Shown here: positions 1 to 6,743 of the stretch, piece after piece | How the letters are laid out: the number at the start of each line of letters is the position of its first letter | Numbering within the stretch: position 1 is the first letter of the stretch | From: JANRIC01 sp033765345 | GTDB lineage: Bacteria > Bacteroidota > Bacteroidia > Cytophagales > Microscillaceae | Length of the DNA: 19,216 nucleotides | NCBI GenBank assembly: GCA_033765345.1 | Contig: JANRIC010000102.1 | Coordinates: 1-19,216 of the forward strand | Direction: 5' to 3' | The notes under the pieces: generated by a model | Told to the model about the DNA's origin: nothing | What the model saw: the letters and a program-made list of their open reading frames with translations, nothing else | The model's database searches: none | Translations under genes and position numbers: made by a program

Positions 1-1085
1 CCAATATCGACCCCAGTAAGTTTAGTGGAAAACCTCTGCTGATTCCGCTGAAAACAAAACCTGTGGAGCCAACCCTCAAAGAAAAATGGACGCTCACCGA
101 GGAAGATAAACAGGAAATGCTCATTCATCCGAGTGATAGAGTCAAGGAGAATAACTATCTTGGTACTTTGAGGCAGCCCAAGCCCAGCCCGTTAATAGAC
201 TTGACTAAACCTAGCAAAGCTTGGTTTGTGCACGGGACATGGCAGGATTTTAATTATTTTCAGCAAAGTTTGATTGATAGGACAGTCAAGACTTTTGGAA
301 GCACCAAAGATACAAGATTTAAGTGGTATGGCGATAATACACCGGGTGATAGAATGAGAGGAGCAATATCACTGGCGGAGGATATTTTAAAGAATCACGT
401 ATCAGGTGAGTTAATAGTGATTATGACGCACAGCCACGGGGGGAATGTAGCCAAATGGGCAATCAAAGAGCTAGTCCAGAAACTCAACATAGATGCTTCT
501 GAAATCCTGTTGATTACTATAAATCTTCCTGTAAGAACTGAGTACGTAACTCCAAAGGGAATCACCCATATCAATGTCAGGTCAAAAGAACTTGACTGGG
601 TGGCTTATTTTGGGGGAGTTGATCACGTACAAATGACTATGATACCGACTTTTTGGGATTGGGAAGATTCTTTTAGAGACGACCCCGATGCCAGTGCAAA
701 TATTGTATACGAAGATCAGTATCCTACAGAATACTTAAAAACTATTACAGAATATGGACAAATTGTAGATGCATTTCCTAAATTTAATGATGCTTTTGCC
801 AATCACAATGGACCCTGGAAAAAAAACGTCCAGGTGTGGTTTCCTATAATGGAACAATATCTCAAACTCTTTGATTTACAAGCTCAAAGAGAAAAGCTAT
901 ATCTACGTATGGAAATACTTGACAATCAGATAGCTGATTTAGAAAAACAATCGCTTCCAGGCACTCAGTCACAAAAAATATTGGAAGGAATCCAAATACT
1001 TATCGATATCCGGAGTGATATGATACATACAATCTATGCACTGGATACAGAAATCAATAATCTTCAAATACAAATCAAAAAATGA
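1..1085 (+). CDS. Lipase-like alpha/beta hydrolase, probable toxin/effector, 5'-truncated by window edge
   Basis: The reading frame is open from the first bases of the window, so the GTG at 63 is probably internal. The residues before it (NIDPSKF..GKPLLIPL) resemble the end of a LysM module. Numbering from that GTG: an oxyanion-type HG follows a hydrophobic strand (F55-V-H-G58), and the nucleophile elbow is T122-H-S124-H-G-G-N. Likely acid and base are D178 (in KELDWV) and H248 (in ANHNGPW), giving a Ser-Asp-His triad; these two are inferred from position. The last 75 or so residues are charged and probably coiled coil. The fold and elbow resemble lipase domains of interbacterial effectors (Tle-like) and polymorphic toxins; the substrate is unknown. 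The gene is followed 6 bp later by a small lipoprotein gene, as in effector/immunity pairs. The first Gly of GxSxG is replaced by Thr. Hydrolase fold is likely; the toxin role is inference. Confidence 0.7.
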   Translation, partial: NIDPSKFSGKPLLIPLKTKPVEPTLKEKWTLTEEDKQEMLIHPSDRVKENNYLGTLRQPKPSPLIDLTKPSKAWFVHGTWQDFNYFQQSLIDRTVKTFGSTKDTRFKWYGDNTPGDRMRGAISLAEDILKNHVSGELIVIMTHSHGGNVAKWAIKELVQKLNIDASEILLITINLPVRTEYVTPKGITHINVRSKELDWVAYFGGVDHVQMTMIPTFWDWEDSFRDDPDASANIVYEDQYPTEYLKTITEYGQIVDAFPKFNDAFANHNGPWKKNVQVWFPIMEQYLKLFDLQAQREKLYLRMEILDNQIADLEKQSLPGTQSQKILEGIQILIDIRSDMIHTIYALDTEINNLQIQIKK

Positions 1086-1091
1086 CATATT

Positions 1092-1382
1092 ATGAAAATT
1101 TCAAATGTATATTTTTTAAGTCCACTAATATTTTTAGTTATTACAACACTTTTTACATCCTGTTTTCAAGATGGTAAAGTGATAAGATCATACATGAAAA
1201 AACCTCAAACTTTCTGGGACTTACCTGAACCTGTTAAGAAGATTTATCTTTATGAGCTGCGTTTAAATCATAGCTCACAAGAGCGTGATATAATCAACCT
1301 TGATAGTAGTAAGGTTGACCTGAAATTGGAATCTTTAAACCCAAGTTGTTCAGAGTGTTCCGCTAGGATCACTCTGAACTAA
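1092..1382 (+). CDS. Small lipoprotein, candidate immunity protein of the upstream lipase
   Basis: This 96-residue protein starts 6 bp after the lipase stop and is almost certainly co-transcribed with it. It has a lipoprotein signal peptide: a hydrophobic stretch at residues 6-21 and a lipobox LFTSC with C24 as the lipidation site. The mature part is only about 70 residues, with a CSEC motif near the C-terminus and no family I recognise. Known immunity proteins of periplasm-acting lipase effectors are often small lipoproteins encoded directly beside the effector, so size, location and position fit such a role. That is guilt by association only. A strong hairpin terminator lies about 70 bp downstream and closes the unit. 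Confidence 0.65.
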   Translation: MKISNVYFLSPLIFLVITTLFTSCFQDGKVIRSYMKKPQTFWDLPEPVKKIYLYELRLNHSSQERDIINLDSSKVDLKLESLNPSCSECSARITLN

Positions 1383-1391
1383 GTAATGAAA

Positions 1392-1435
1392 GGAAGTTTT
1401 GCAAACTTCCAGGCGAATGCCTAAGGCCGTAGGCT
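1392..1435 (+). other. Cluster of short hairpins after the lipoprotein gene
   Basis: An 8-bp stem (1392-1399 with 1403-1410, loop of 3) is followed by two mutually exclusive small stems, 1411-1414 with 1419-1422 and 1419-1423 with 1430-1434. No T-run follows, so this is not the terminator; the true terminator is at 1453. It may be a 3'-end structure or a decayed repeat. Confidence 0.4.
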
Positions 1436-1452
1436 GCTGAGAAGAAAAAAAT

Positions 1453-1488
1453 AAACCCGAAAGTCTGCATCCAGAGGCTTTCGGGTTT
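1453..1488 (+). terminator. Rho-independent terminator of the lipase/lipoprotein unit
   Basis: A perfect 11-bp stem pairs 1453-1463 with 1478-1488 (arm AAACCCGAAAG). An inner TCTG/CAGA stem (1464-1467 with 1472-1475) tightens the loop. The right arm ends in a T-run through 1490. The A-rich left flank makes it usable in both directions. Confidence 0.85.
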
Positions 1489-1523
1489 TTATGTAAAAAT
1501 CTGGCTATTTTGCAAGGAATATT

Positions 1524-1549
1524 GATAGTGTTAATTTTTAACTGATAAC
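1524..1549 (+). repeat. Candidate terminal inverted repeat, transposase 3' side
   Basis: Begins GATAGTGTTAA and matches the other end (GGTAATGTTAA when read on the minus strand) at 17 of 26 positions without gaps. Confidence 0.5.
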
Positions 1550-1585
1550 ATTAAGATTATATTGATACGCCCAAAGTTTGAAATG

Positions 1586-1655
1586 TATACCCAGATTGAA
1601 GTGATTTGCCTGATTTTCTTGATTGATTAGCTTGATTATTAATGATTTAAAAGCT
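1586..1655 (-). repeat. 70-bp IS tail block repeated in inverted orientation at 15796-15865
   Basis: This block starts at the transposase stop codon and runs into the non-coding tail. By hand alignment it matches the reverse complement of 15796-15865 at 62 of 70 positions without gaps. On the + strand it contains TGATT at 1602, 1611, 1620, 1624, 1633 and 1643, plus AGATT at 1593, so most copies are 9 or 10 nt apart. Confidence 0.8.
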
Positions 1656-2112
1656 AAAATCTCGGAAAACCACTTCGGTTTGAGTATAAATTTAACATAT
1701 ACTCTTTTTTAGAAAAGGATAAAGTCTTTCGGACAAATCTGCTAAACCTTTGCCTAATGGTATTATTAAGTCTTTCTACGTGATTGATAAGTCCTGTTTC
1801 TTTGCCTACCTTTGTATGCGTTTCTTTGGGCAGGCAATGATAAGATTTCCAAAAATCTGAAAAACTCGTACAGCGCAAATAACTGTAGGGCAATTTTCGC
1901 CATAAACGTTTACAACTTTTCATACTGCCATCGCCTATAAAGAAAGATACGATTTGTTTAGTTTGTTTATTTTCAGCGATCCAAATCCTTATTTCATTGA
2001 CTTTCAATAGCACATAGGAAAATATTTCATCTACTTCCAGGACGCTTTCAGGAGTGGCTCCCTGGATACTCGTCTTAAAAGGTTCTAAACTTTTGGCTTT
2101 TTTTTTAACCAA
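1654..2112 (-). CDS. insB: IS1-family transposase catalytic part (InsB')
   Basis: This frame supplies the DDE catalytic half of an IS1-type transposase. Numbered from the TTG at 2112, the triad is visible as D28 (LEVDEIF), D86 (SFSDFWKSY) and E113 (NHVERLNNTIRQ), followed by the typical RKTLSFSKK segment near the C-terminus. It has no good start of its own and lies in the -1 frame relative to InsA, so it is probably expressed only as a frameshift fusion. The fusion from ATG 2351 to the stop at 1654 would be 232 residues, the same as E. coli InsAB'. No internal stop is present, so the element may still be functional. The last codons are also preserved in the remnant near 15752. Confidence 0.85.
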   Translation of the reverse strand: MVKKKAKSLEPFKTSIQGATPESVLEVDEIFSYVLLKVNEIRIWIAENKQTKQIVSFFIGDGSMKSCKRLWRKLPYSYLRCTSFSDFWKSYHCLPKETHTKVGKETGLINHVERLNNTIRQRFSRFVRKTLSFSKKEYMLNLYSNRSGFPRF

Positions 2113-2351
2113 TTATAGACCGTGACATGGCTAATTCCAAAAATTCTACCCGTAGAACGATAGCTATTTCTTTCCTCGAATGTACGCAGAACCGCCTCTT
2201 TATCTATTTGAGCAGTTTTACTTTTAGGTTCTAAAACCCGACAAACCCCACAATCTTTGCATTTATAGCGTTGCGTACCACAAGCATTTGTTCCATTCTT
2301 GACTATATTTGTACTTGAACATTGATGACATTGATATTCTTTACTGAGCAT
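2085..2351 (-). CDS. insA: IS1-family InsA-like zinc-finger/HTH protein
   Basis: An 88-residue protein, close to the 91 residues of IS1 InsA. It has a zinc finger with C8-x2-C11 and C31-x2-C34, then a helix-turn-helix around residues 60-83 (GRIFGISHVTVYNWL) that would bind the IS ends. The frame can be extended to a TTG at 2393, but the ATG at 2351 is preferred because it matches the InsA length, follows a purine-rich AGAGAGAAA stretch, and lies downstream of the TAnnTTTG element at 2371-2378. In IS1, InsA alone acts as a repressor and InsAB' as the transposase; the same division is expected here. Confidence 0.85.
   Translation of the reverse strand: MLSKEYQCHQCSSTNIVKNGTNACGTQRYKCKDCGVCRVLEPKSKTAQIDKEAVLRTFEERNSYRSTGRIFGISHVTVYNWLKKKPKV
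2098..2106 (-). promoter_or_regulatory. A9 slippery sequence for -1 frameshifting
   Basis: The minus strand has nine consecutive A bases where the InsA frame (TTA AAA AAA AAG) and the InsB' frame (GTT AAA AAA AAA) overlap. InsB' lies in the -1 frame relative to InsA, as in IS1, where the slip site is A6C. Transcriptional slippage on A9 is an alternative. Confidence 0.75.
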
Positions 2352-2370
2352 AATTTCTCTCTTTTTTTTA

Positions 2371-2378
2371 CAAAGATA
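2371..2378 (-). promoter_or_regulatory. Putative Bacteroidota -7 element (TATCTTTG) for the IS
   Basis: Read on the minus strand it matches TAnnTTTG. It lies 20 nt upstream of the InsA ATG. No convincing -33 TTG at the usual spacing was seen. Confidence 0.45.
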
Positions 2379-2385
2379 TAAAATA

Positions 2386-2411
2386 TTTATCAACTATTGC
2401 TTAACATTACC
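2386..2411 (-). repeat. Candidate terminal inverted repeat, transposase 5' side
   Basis: On the minus strand it begins GGTAATGTTAAGC and is directly flanked outside by GGAATAGG, which resembles the 8-mer outside the other end. Confidence 0.5.
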
Positions 2412-2443
2412 GGAATAGGGAATAGGCATCATTCCATCAGGCT

Positions 2444-3589
2444 TTAAACCTCAGAAGAGACACCTTTAATTTTGTCCATTACTTTCTCATAAAGATTCTC
2501 ATAAAGAGGTAAAATTTTCTTGATTTCAAACTCCTTGGCGCGATTGAGGGCATTTTCACGAAATTTCTCGAGATTGTCTTCATTCAGAATATGCAGGGAG
2601 TTTTTGACCATATCTTCAATATCACCCACATCACTTACAAAACCGGATTCCCCGTGGATATTTAGCTCCGGTAATCCACCTGCATTGGAAGACACAACGG
2701 GTACGCCACAAGCCATAGCTTCCAAAGCAGCCAGCCCAAAACTTTCTTTTTCAGAAGGCATCAAAAATAAATCAGCAATGGAAAGCACTTCCTCTACTTC
2801 TGCGATTTTGCCCAAAAAACGAACATCATCGCAGATGCCTAACTGACGACAAAGCCGCTCCATATTCACCCTTTCCGGTCCATCTCCCGCCAACAGCAAT
2901 TTACTAGGCATAGTTTTATTGATTTCTGCAAAAATTCGCATGACATCTTCAATTCTTTTCACCTTGCGAAAATTAGAAGTATGTACAATGACCTTTTCAT
3001 CTGCAGGGCAAATAGCTTTTTTGAAATGTGGTTTTTCTTGCCTTTTGAAACGCTCAAGATCGATAAAATTAGGAATAACCTCTATCTCACGATGTATGTC
3101 AAAATGTTCATAGGTATCTTGTTTAAGACTTTCGGAAACAGTTGTCACCCCGTCTGATTCATTGATGCTAAAAGTCACCACCGGCTCAAAGGAAGGGTCT
3201 TTGCCTACCAGCGTGATGTCGGTGCCATGAAGGGTAGTGATGACAGGCACGTGGATATTTTCTGATTTTAGGATTTGTTTGGCCATATAAGCTGCCGAAG
3301 CGTGAGGAATGGCATAATGAGCGTGTATCAAATCCAGTTTTTCGTATTTAAAAACATTGACAATTTCACTGGTAAGGGCTAGTTCATAAGGAGGATACTG
3401 AAACAACGGGTAATTAGGCACATAAACGCCGTGGTAAAAGAGGTTCTCATTGAAAAAATTTAACCTGACAGGTTGATTATACGTGATAAAATGTACCTGA
3501 TGACCTTTCTCGGCCAATGATTTTCCTAATTCAGTAGCTACTACGCCACTTCCTCCGAAGGTTGGATAACAGACAATCCCTATTTTCAT
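2444..3589 (-). CDS. bshA: N-acetyl-alpha-D-glucosaminyl L-malate synthase
   Basis: A cytosolic GT4-family glycosyltransferase making GlcNAc-malate from UDP-GlcNAc and L-malate, the first step of bacillithiol synthesis. The 381-residue protein has the BshA N-terminus (KIGIVCYPTFGGSG, residues 2-15), the HAHYAIPHASAA segment (89-100), TLHGTD (119-124), and the retaining GT4 E-x7-E motif at E282/E290 (ESFGLAALE) followed by CGVPVVSSNAGG. Two Rossmann-like halves are covered and the length is normal. ATG 3589 is chosen over an adjacent TTG at 3592 because every BshA-like N-terminus begins at M-K-I/L. No other bsh gene lies in the window. A TAnnTTTG element sits at 3616-3623, leaving a leader of about 20 nt. 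Its neighbour upstream, ndpA, is on the same strand 118 bp away. Confidence 0.92.
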   Translation of the reverse strand: MKIGIVCYPTFGGSGVVATELGKSLAEKGHQVHFITYNQPVRLNFFNENLFYHGVYVPNYPLFQYPPYELALTSEIVNVFKYEKLDLIHAHYAIPHASAAYMAKQILKSENIHVPVITTLHGTDITLVGKDPSFEPVVTFSINESDGVTTVSESLKQDTYEHFDIHREIEVIPNFIDLERFKRQEKPHFKKAICPADEKVIVHTSNFRKVKRIEDVMRIFAEINKTMPSKLLLAGDGPERVNMERLCRQLGICDDVRFLGKIAEVEEVLSIADLFLMPSEKESFGLAALEAMACGVPVVSSNAGGLPELNIHGESGFVSDVGDIEDMVKNSLHILNEDNLEKFRENALNRAKEFEIKKILPLYENLYEKVMDKIKGVSSEV

Positions 3590-3615
3590 CAAACTATATG
3601 TTGTATTTTACTTTA

Positions 3616-3623
3616 CAAAGGTA
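3616..3623 (-). promoter_or_regulatory. Putative -7 element (TACCTTTG) of bshA
   Basis: Matches TAnnTTTG on the minus strand, 26 nt upstream of the bshA ATG. No clear -33 TTG at standard spacing. Confidence 0.5.
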
Positions 3624-3707
3624 AAACAACATTCTAATAAATTGGTTCTTTTTATTCTTGCCTAGTGTTAAATGGCTGTTAAACCTGATACATCGGTTGA
3701 AACTTAG

Positions 3708-4751
3708 CTATCGCTCTTCTTCATAATAAAACTTATAATATCTTAGATTTTTTTCCTCGTCAAAGCCTTTTTCTATTTTATTAGGCTCACCGTGGACATA
3801 GATGCTGAAGTTCTTATCAAGTTTGAGTACACTTTTGAAGATACGTTGATTTTTTTTGACAGCTTGGGTTGAAATATCAAAAGTATCCTGAAACTGAATT
3901 TCTTTTTCCTGCTCAAAGCTTTTCTTAAAGTTGCGAAAGGCATCAATGGTTTCAGGGTTTTGGATTACTTTCTCTTCAAAATCCTGAACATCAAAATTTT
4001 CTTGCTCTTTGAAATAAGCTACCGATTTATTCAAAAGTTGGATTTGATCTTTGCGATCCAACAAATCTTCCTGATTGACTTCCTCTATAAAATCCCTACA
4101 TACTTGCATATAATTGCGGGTATGGTAGAAATTATCGGCTCGCGGGCTGACTTTTAAGAAATCATCCATCCAATAATGGGCTTCCTGGGTTTTGTTCAGG
4201 GCATCGATCACACATACTTTGTAGCCTAGCCGGGCTTCAGTATTAAAAATCAAACAGCCTTTATCTAGTTTTTGAATATTGATGCCGTTTTCAAAATCGA
4301 TTACAAAGCTATCATTCCGGTTGGAGATTTTGAGAAAAGTATCTTTGGTTTCGGATTTGAAAAGCCCCAGTGCATCCGTAAGCTCATCCTCTACCATACA
4401 ATTTTCCAGGTAGCAAAGATAAAACTCACCTGATTTGATCTTGGGATGCTGCGATTGCTCGTAGAGGTGCTGGGCAATGTGGACGGACTGCTCGTAGAAA
4501 TTTTCTTGATTTTGAAAAATCAACGAGGCATAATGATACACCTCGTTTAGATTTAGGTCGCCGGGATGGCTGAAATTGTAAAAATTCGGCGTTTTAAAAG
4601 GAGAAAGGAAGTATTTGAGGATCAAGTCCTTGAGATCGGGATTATCCAAAGGAATCAGATCTCGAGAAAGCCTGAGACCTTCTCCGGCAGTTTTATGGCC
4701 GATCTGATGCAAGACCATTTTATTGAGTTCGATGGCAGAGAAATCCAGCAT
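3708..4751 (-). CDS. Nucleoid-associated protein, YejK/NdpA family
   Basis: A 347-residue soluble protein with the overall pattern of the 37-kDa nucleoid-associated proteins (NdpA, E. coli YejK), which bind DNA and whose function is poorly defined. Supporting segments are the N-terminal IELNKMVLHQIGHK, the central LENCMVEDELTDALGLFKSE, the DKGCLIFNTE strand, and a C-terminal region with IYVHGEP. No signal peptide or membrane segment. The ATG at 4751 lies 38 bp after the potassium channel stop, so the two genes are probably co-transcribed. The length fits Bacteroidota members. The assignment rests on recalled sequence pattern, not a search. Confidence 0.75.
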   Translation of the reverse strand: MLDFSAIELNKMVLHQIGHKTAGEGLRLSRDLIPLDNPDLKDLILKYFLSPFKTPNFYNFSHPGDLNLNEVYHYASLIFQNQENFYEQSVHIAQHLYEQSQHPKIKSGEFYLCYLENCMVEDELTDALGLFKSETKDTFLKISNRNDSFVIDFENGINIQKLDKGCLIFNTEARLGYKVCVIDALNKTQEAHYWMDDFLKVSPRADNFYHTRNYMQVCRDFIEEVNQEDLLDRKDQIQLLNKSVAYFKEQENFDVQDFEEKVIQNPETIDAFRNFKKSFEQEKEIQFQDTFDISTQAVKKNQRIFKSVLKLDKNFSIYVHGEPNKIEKGFDEEKNLRYYKFYYEEER

Positions 4752-4789
4752 ACCACAGTGAATTTATTTTGTGAATATGCAAAGTTACG

Positions 4790-5959
4790 TCAGGATATTT
4801 TATTTCTGCTCGCTTCGGGGCTATGATTATTGGTTGAATTTTCATCAGGGCGGCGTACTTGTGTACCCATCTTGACCAGCTCCTTCTCAAATTTATCCCA
4901 TTTAAAATTGCTGAAAGTAATCACAGAAATACAATCTCCCGACTCAATGACATCATCTAGAGAGGGGCAAGCGTTATTTTCACCATTCTTGATCAGTGCC
5001 AAAGGATTGCAAGGCAGGTTGGTTCGGCGGGATACGGCAATGGATCTTTGCACGAACTCCTCCCAAGTCCAGCCGATGATGTCTCGAGGAGTTACAGTTT
5101 TGAGGCTTGCGCCACGGCTATTGGTTAGGAGCGTCTCTATGATTTCGGCAGAATATTTATCTTGTAATTCCTGCACTACGGCAAGCAACTCGAACCGTTC
5201 GGATACCTGCGTAGAATAACCGTCTTGAAACATCCAGGCATTCCGAGGGTCGGCCAGAATGTGCACGATCCGGGTTTGGCAGCCGGGTACACTTTTGACA
5301 AATTTGGTCACAAGGTCTACAATGGTTTTGGTTTCGCCGTCGGAGTTAGAAACAGAGGGTTTGTTAGGGAAAATAATAACGGCCTTATTGTCTGTAATTC
5401 GAGAACGCTCGTAGGTGTCTCGAATGAGAGGGCTTCCCTTGATGAAGTGAATATTGGGCAGAATGGCGATTGTTTCAGGAAGCCTTTCCAGGTTATTATC
5501 CACGATACAGATGCCCACGTTTCGTTCTACGGTTCTGAGTTCATTGATAAAATTAAATCCCTGATGAATTTCCGGGAAATTAAAAATTACATATCCGTCT
5601 TTAATGGGGTTTTTCATAAGTCCAAGATTTTTCTTTTCGACCATCAACCGGCGATGTTCAAAGATTTCAGAGAATATTCCAGCAAGTACAGCGATCCCCA
5701 TGGTGCTGAGTACCATGGTTACGATTCGCCCCTCTAGAGTGCGTGCGGGCTGATTGCCATACCCTACCGTAGTAAATGTCTGCCAGCCCTGCCAGAGTGC
5801 TTCTTCCCAGCTTACTCCTTCGCTCCATTTATAGAGAATTAGAAAAACTGTGAAAATCAGCAGGAATAACAAAACAAACTCCATAAGTAAACTTAGGTTG
5901 CCGGATGTCCGAAACCTGCCGACCAATCGATTTAGAATGTTACGGATGATGGGAAACAA
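4790..5959 (-). CDS. Two-TM potassium channel with RCK (TrkA-N-like) domain
   Basis: An inner-membrane ion channel subunit, expected to work as a tetramer gated by its cytosolic RCK ring. TM1 is about residues 26-43, the pore helix 53-62, the K+ selectivity filter TTVGYGN 63-69, and TM2 79-99. A Rossmann-like RCK domain starts near 121 (DGYVIFNFPE) and a TrkA-C-like region ends the protein (SLDDVIESGDCISVITF). An acidic/Asn-rich tail of about 20 residues follows. The start is unusual: the only upstream in-frame start is TTG at 5959, since a stop lies four codons before it. The next Met is M26, inside TM1, so TTG is preferred. A TAnnTTTG element at 5991-5998 leaves a short leader consistent with that choice. 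It leads the nucleoid-associated protein gene. Confidence 0.88.
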   Translation of the reverse strand: MFPIIRNILNRLVGRFRTSGNLSLLMEFVLLFLLIFTVFLILYKWSEGVSWEEALWQGWQTFTTVGYGNQPARTLEGRIVTMVLSTMGIAVLAGIFSEIFEHRRLMVEKKNLGLMKNPIKDGYVIFNFPEIHQGFNFINELRTVERNVGICIVDNNLERLPETIAILPNIHFIKGSPLIRDTYERSRITDNKAVIIFPNKPSVSNSDGETKTIVDLVTKFVKSVPGCQTRIVHILADPRNAWMFQDGYSTQVSERFELLAVVQELQDKYSAEIIETLLTNSRGASLKTVTPRDIIGWTWEEFVQRSIAVSRRTNLPCNPLALIKNGENNACPSLDDVIESGDCISVITFSNFKWDKFEKELVKMGTQVRRPDENSTNNHSPEASRNKIS

Positions 5960-5990
5960 TGTTTTCTTTTAATTTGCTTTTTTTTACACT

Positions 5991-5998
5991 CAAACTTA
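5991..5998 (-). promoter_or_regulatory. Putative -7 element (TAAGTTTG) of the channel gene
   Basis: Matches TAnnTTTG on the minus strand, 31 nt upstream of the TTG start. It supports the start at 5959. Confidence 0.5.
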
Positions 5999-6094
5999 TA
6001 CGTAAATTTAGCAGAATATTTGCCGCAACTATGGTTTATTTTTGATTTTCTCTAAAATAAGAGTTGATTATTGATATATTTTTTACACCTCGGT

Positions 6095-6123
6095 GCAACC
6101 TCTTGCGTGAAGCCCTGTCTTTA
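6095..6123 (+). promoter_or_regulatory. ECF/sigma-E-like promoter of the first sigma operon
   Basis: GCAACCT (6095-6101), a 15-nt spacer, and GTCTTTA (6117-6123) closely match the classical sigma-E consensus GGAACTT-N15-GTCTAA, including the AAC and GTC cores and the exact spacing. A leader of about 50 nt would reach the ATG at 6182. Because the first gene encodes an ECF sigma factor, autoregulation is the natural inference. Confidence 0.55.
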
Positions 6124-6181
6124 AGTCAAAGAGTCATTAAGATACAAACAAGTGGTTTAATCCTGGAGGCGCGCCGACGAA

Positions 6182-6739
6182 ATGCTGAAAATTTTGAATA
6201 AGAATTACCCAGAAATTCACAATGGACTCATTGAGGCTTTAAAACAAGGAGATCGTAAAGCCCAATTTCAGGTGTACAAGCTGTATTCCAAGGCCATGTA
6301 TAACCTCTGTATGCGGATGACTAACCACGAGGCCGAAGCCGAAGATGTTCTTCAGGAAGCCTTTTTGGATGCTTTCCGCAAGATTCATACTTTCAAAGGG
6401 GAGTCGACCTTCGGTGCTTGGCTCAAAAGAATAGTCATTAATCGGAGTATCAATCACCTTAAAAAACGTAAATTGGATTTAGTACCAGTTGATGAAATGG
6501 ATTTTAGGGATGATGAACCCGGGTACGCCCAAGAAGAGGAAATTAAATTTCAGGTAGATCGGGTACATCAGGCCATTCAATTACTGCCCGATGGGTTTAG
6601 AATGGTGCTTACCCTTTACCTTTTGGAGGGATACGACCACAGCGAGATTTCCGAAATTATGGGGATCAGCGAGTCTACTTCCAAATCACAATATAACCGA
6701 GCTAAAAAGAAACTGACGTATTTGATGCAAAGATTTTAA
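6182..6739 (+). CDS. ECF-family RNA polymerase sigma factor (RpoE-like)
   Basis: A 185-residue cytosolic sigma factor with region 2 at about residues 28-97 (YNLCMRMTNHEAEAEDVLQEAF for core binding, then FGAWLKRIVINRSINHL for -10 recognition) and region 4 at about 130-183 (helix-turn-helix HSEISEIMGISESTSKSQYNRAKKKL). It lacks region 3, as ECF factors do. A GGAGG (6165-6169) lies 12 nt before the ATG, which is uncommon in this phylum. It is first in an operon: a single-pass membrane protein starts 4 bp after its stop, the usual position of an anti-sigma factor. The upstream sigma-E-like promoter suggests it activates its own operon. Confidence 0.9.
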   Translation: MLKILNKNYPEIHNGLIEALKQGDRKAQFQVYKLYSKAMYNLCMRMTNHEAEAEDVLQEAFLDAFRKIHTFKGESTFGAWLKRIVINRSINHLKKRKLDLVPVDEMDFRDDEPGYAQEEEIKFQVDRVHQAIQLLPDGFRMVLTLYLLEGYDHSEISEIMGISESTSKSQYNRAKKKLTYLMQRF

Positions 6740-6743
6740 GAAA

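Larger units (their letters stand above)
1524..2411 (-). mobile_element. IS1-family insertion sequence (InsA/InsB' type)
   Basis: Two overlapping minus-strand frames encode a zinc-finger/HTH protein and a DDE transposase joined at an A9 run, the arrangement of IS1. Candidate ends are 26-bp imperfect inverted repeats at 1524-1549 and 2386-2411 (17 of 26 matching). The 8-mers just outside are GGAATATT (1516-1523) and GGAATAGG (2412-2419), identical in 6 of 8 positions, fitting an old 8-bp target duplication. On these ends the element is 888 bp, longer than classical IS1, mostly because about 130 bp of non-coding DNA follow the transposase stop. The family call is firm; the exact ends are tentative. 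Confidence 0.8.

Noticed and set aside
1654..2112. InsB' frame as an independent gene starting at TTG 2112
   Set aside because: The start lies inside the slip region and InsA overlap; IS1-type frameshift fusion explains it better.
5225..5737. 170-codon + strand frame
   Set aside because: It is a shadow on the opposite strand of the potassium channel/RCK gene, which has clear domains.
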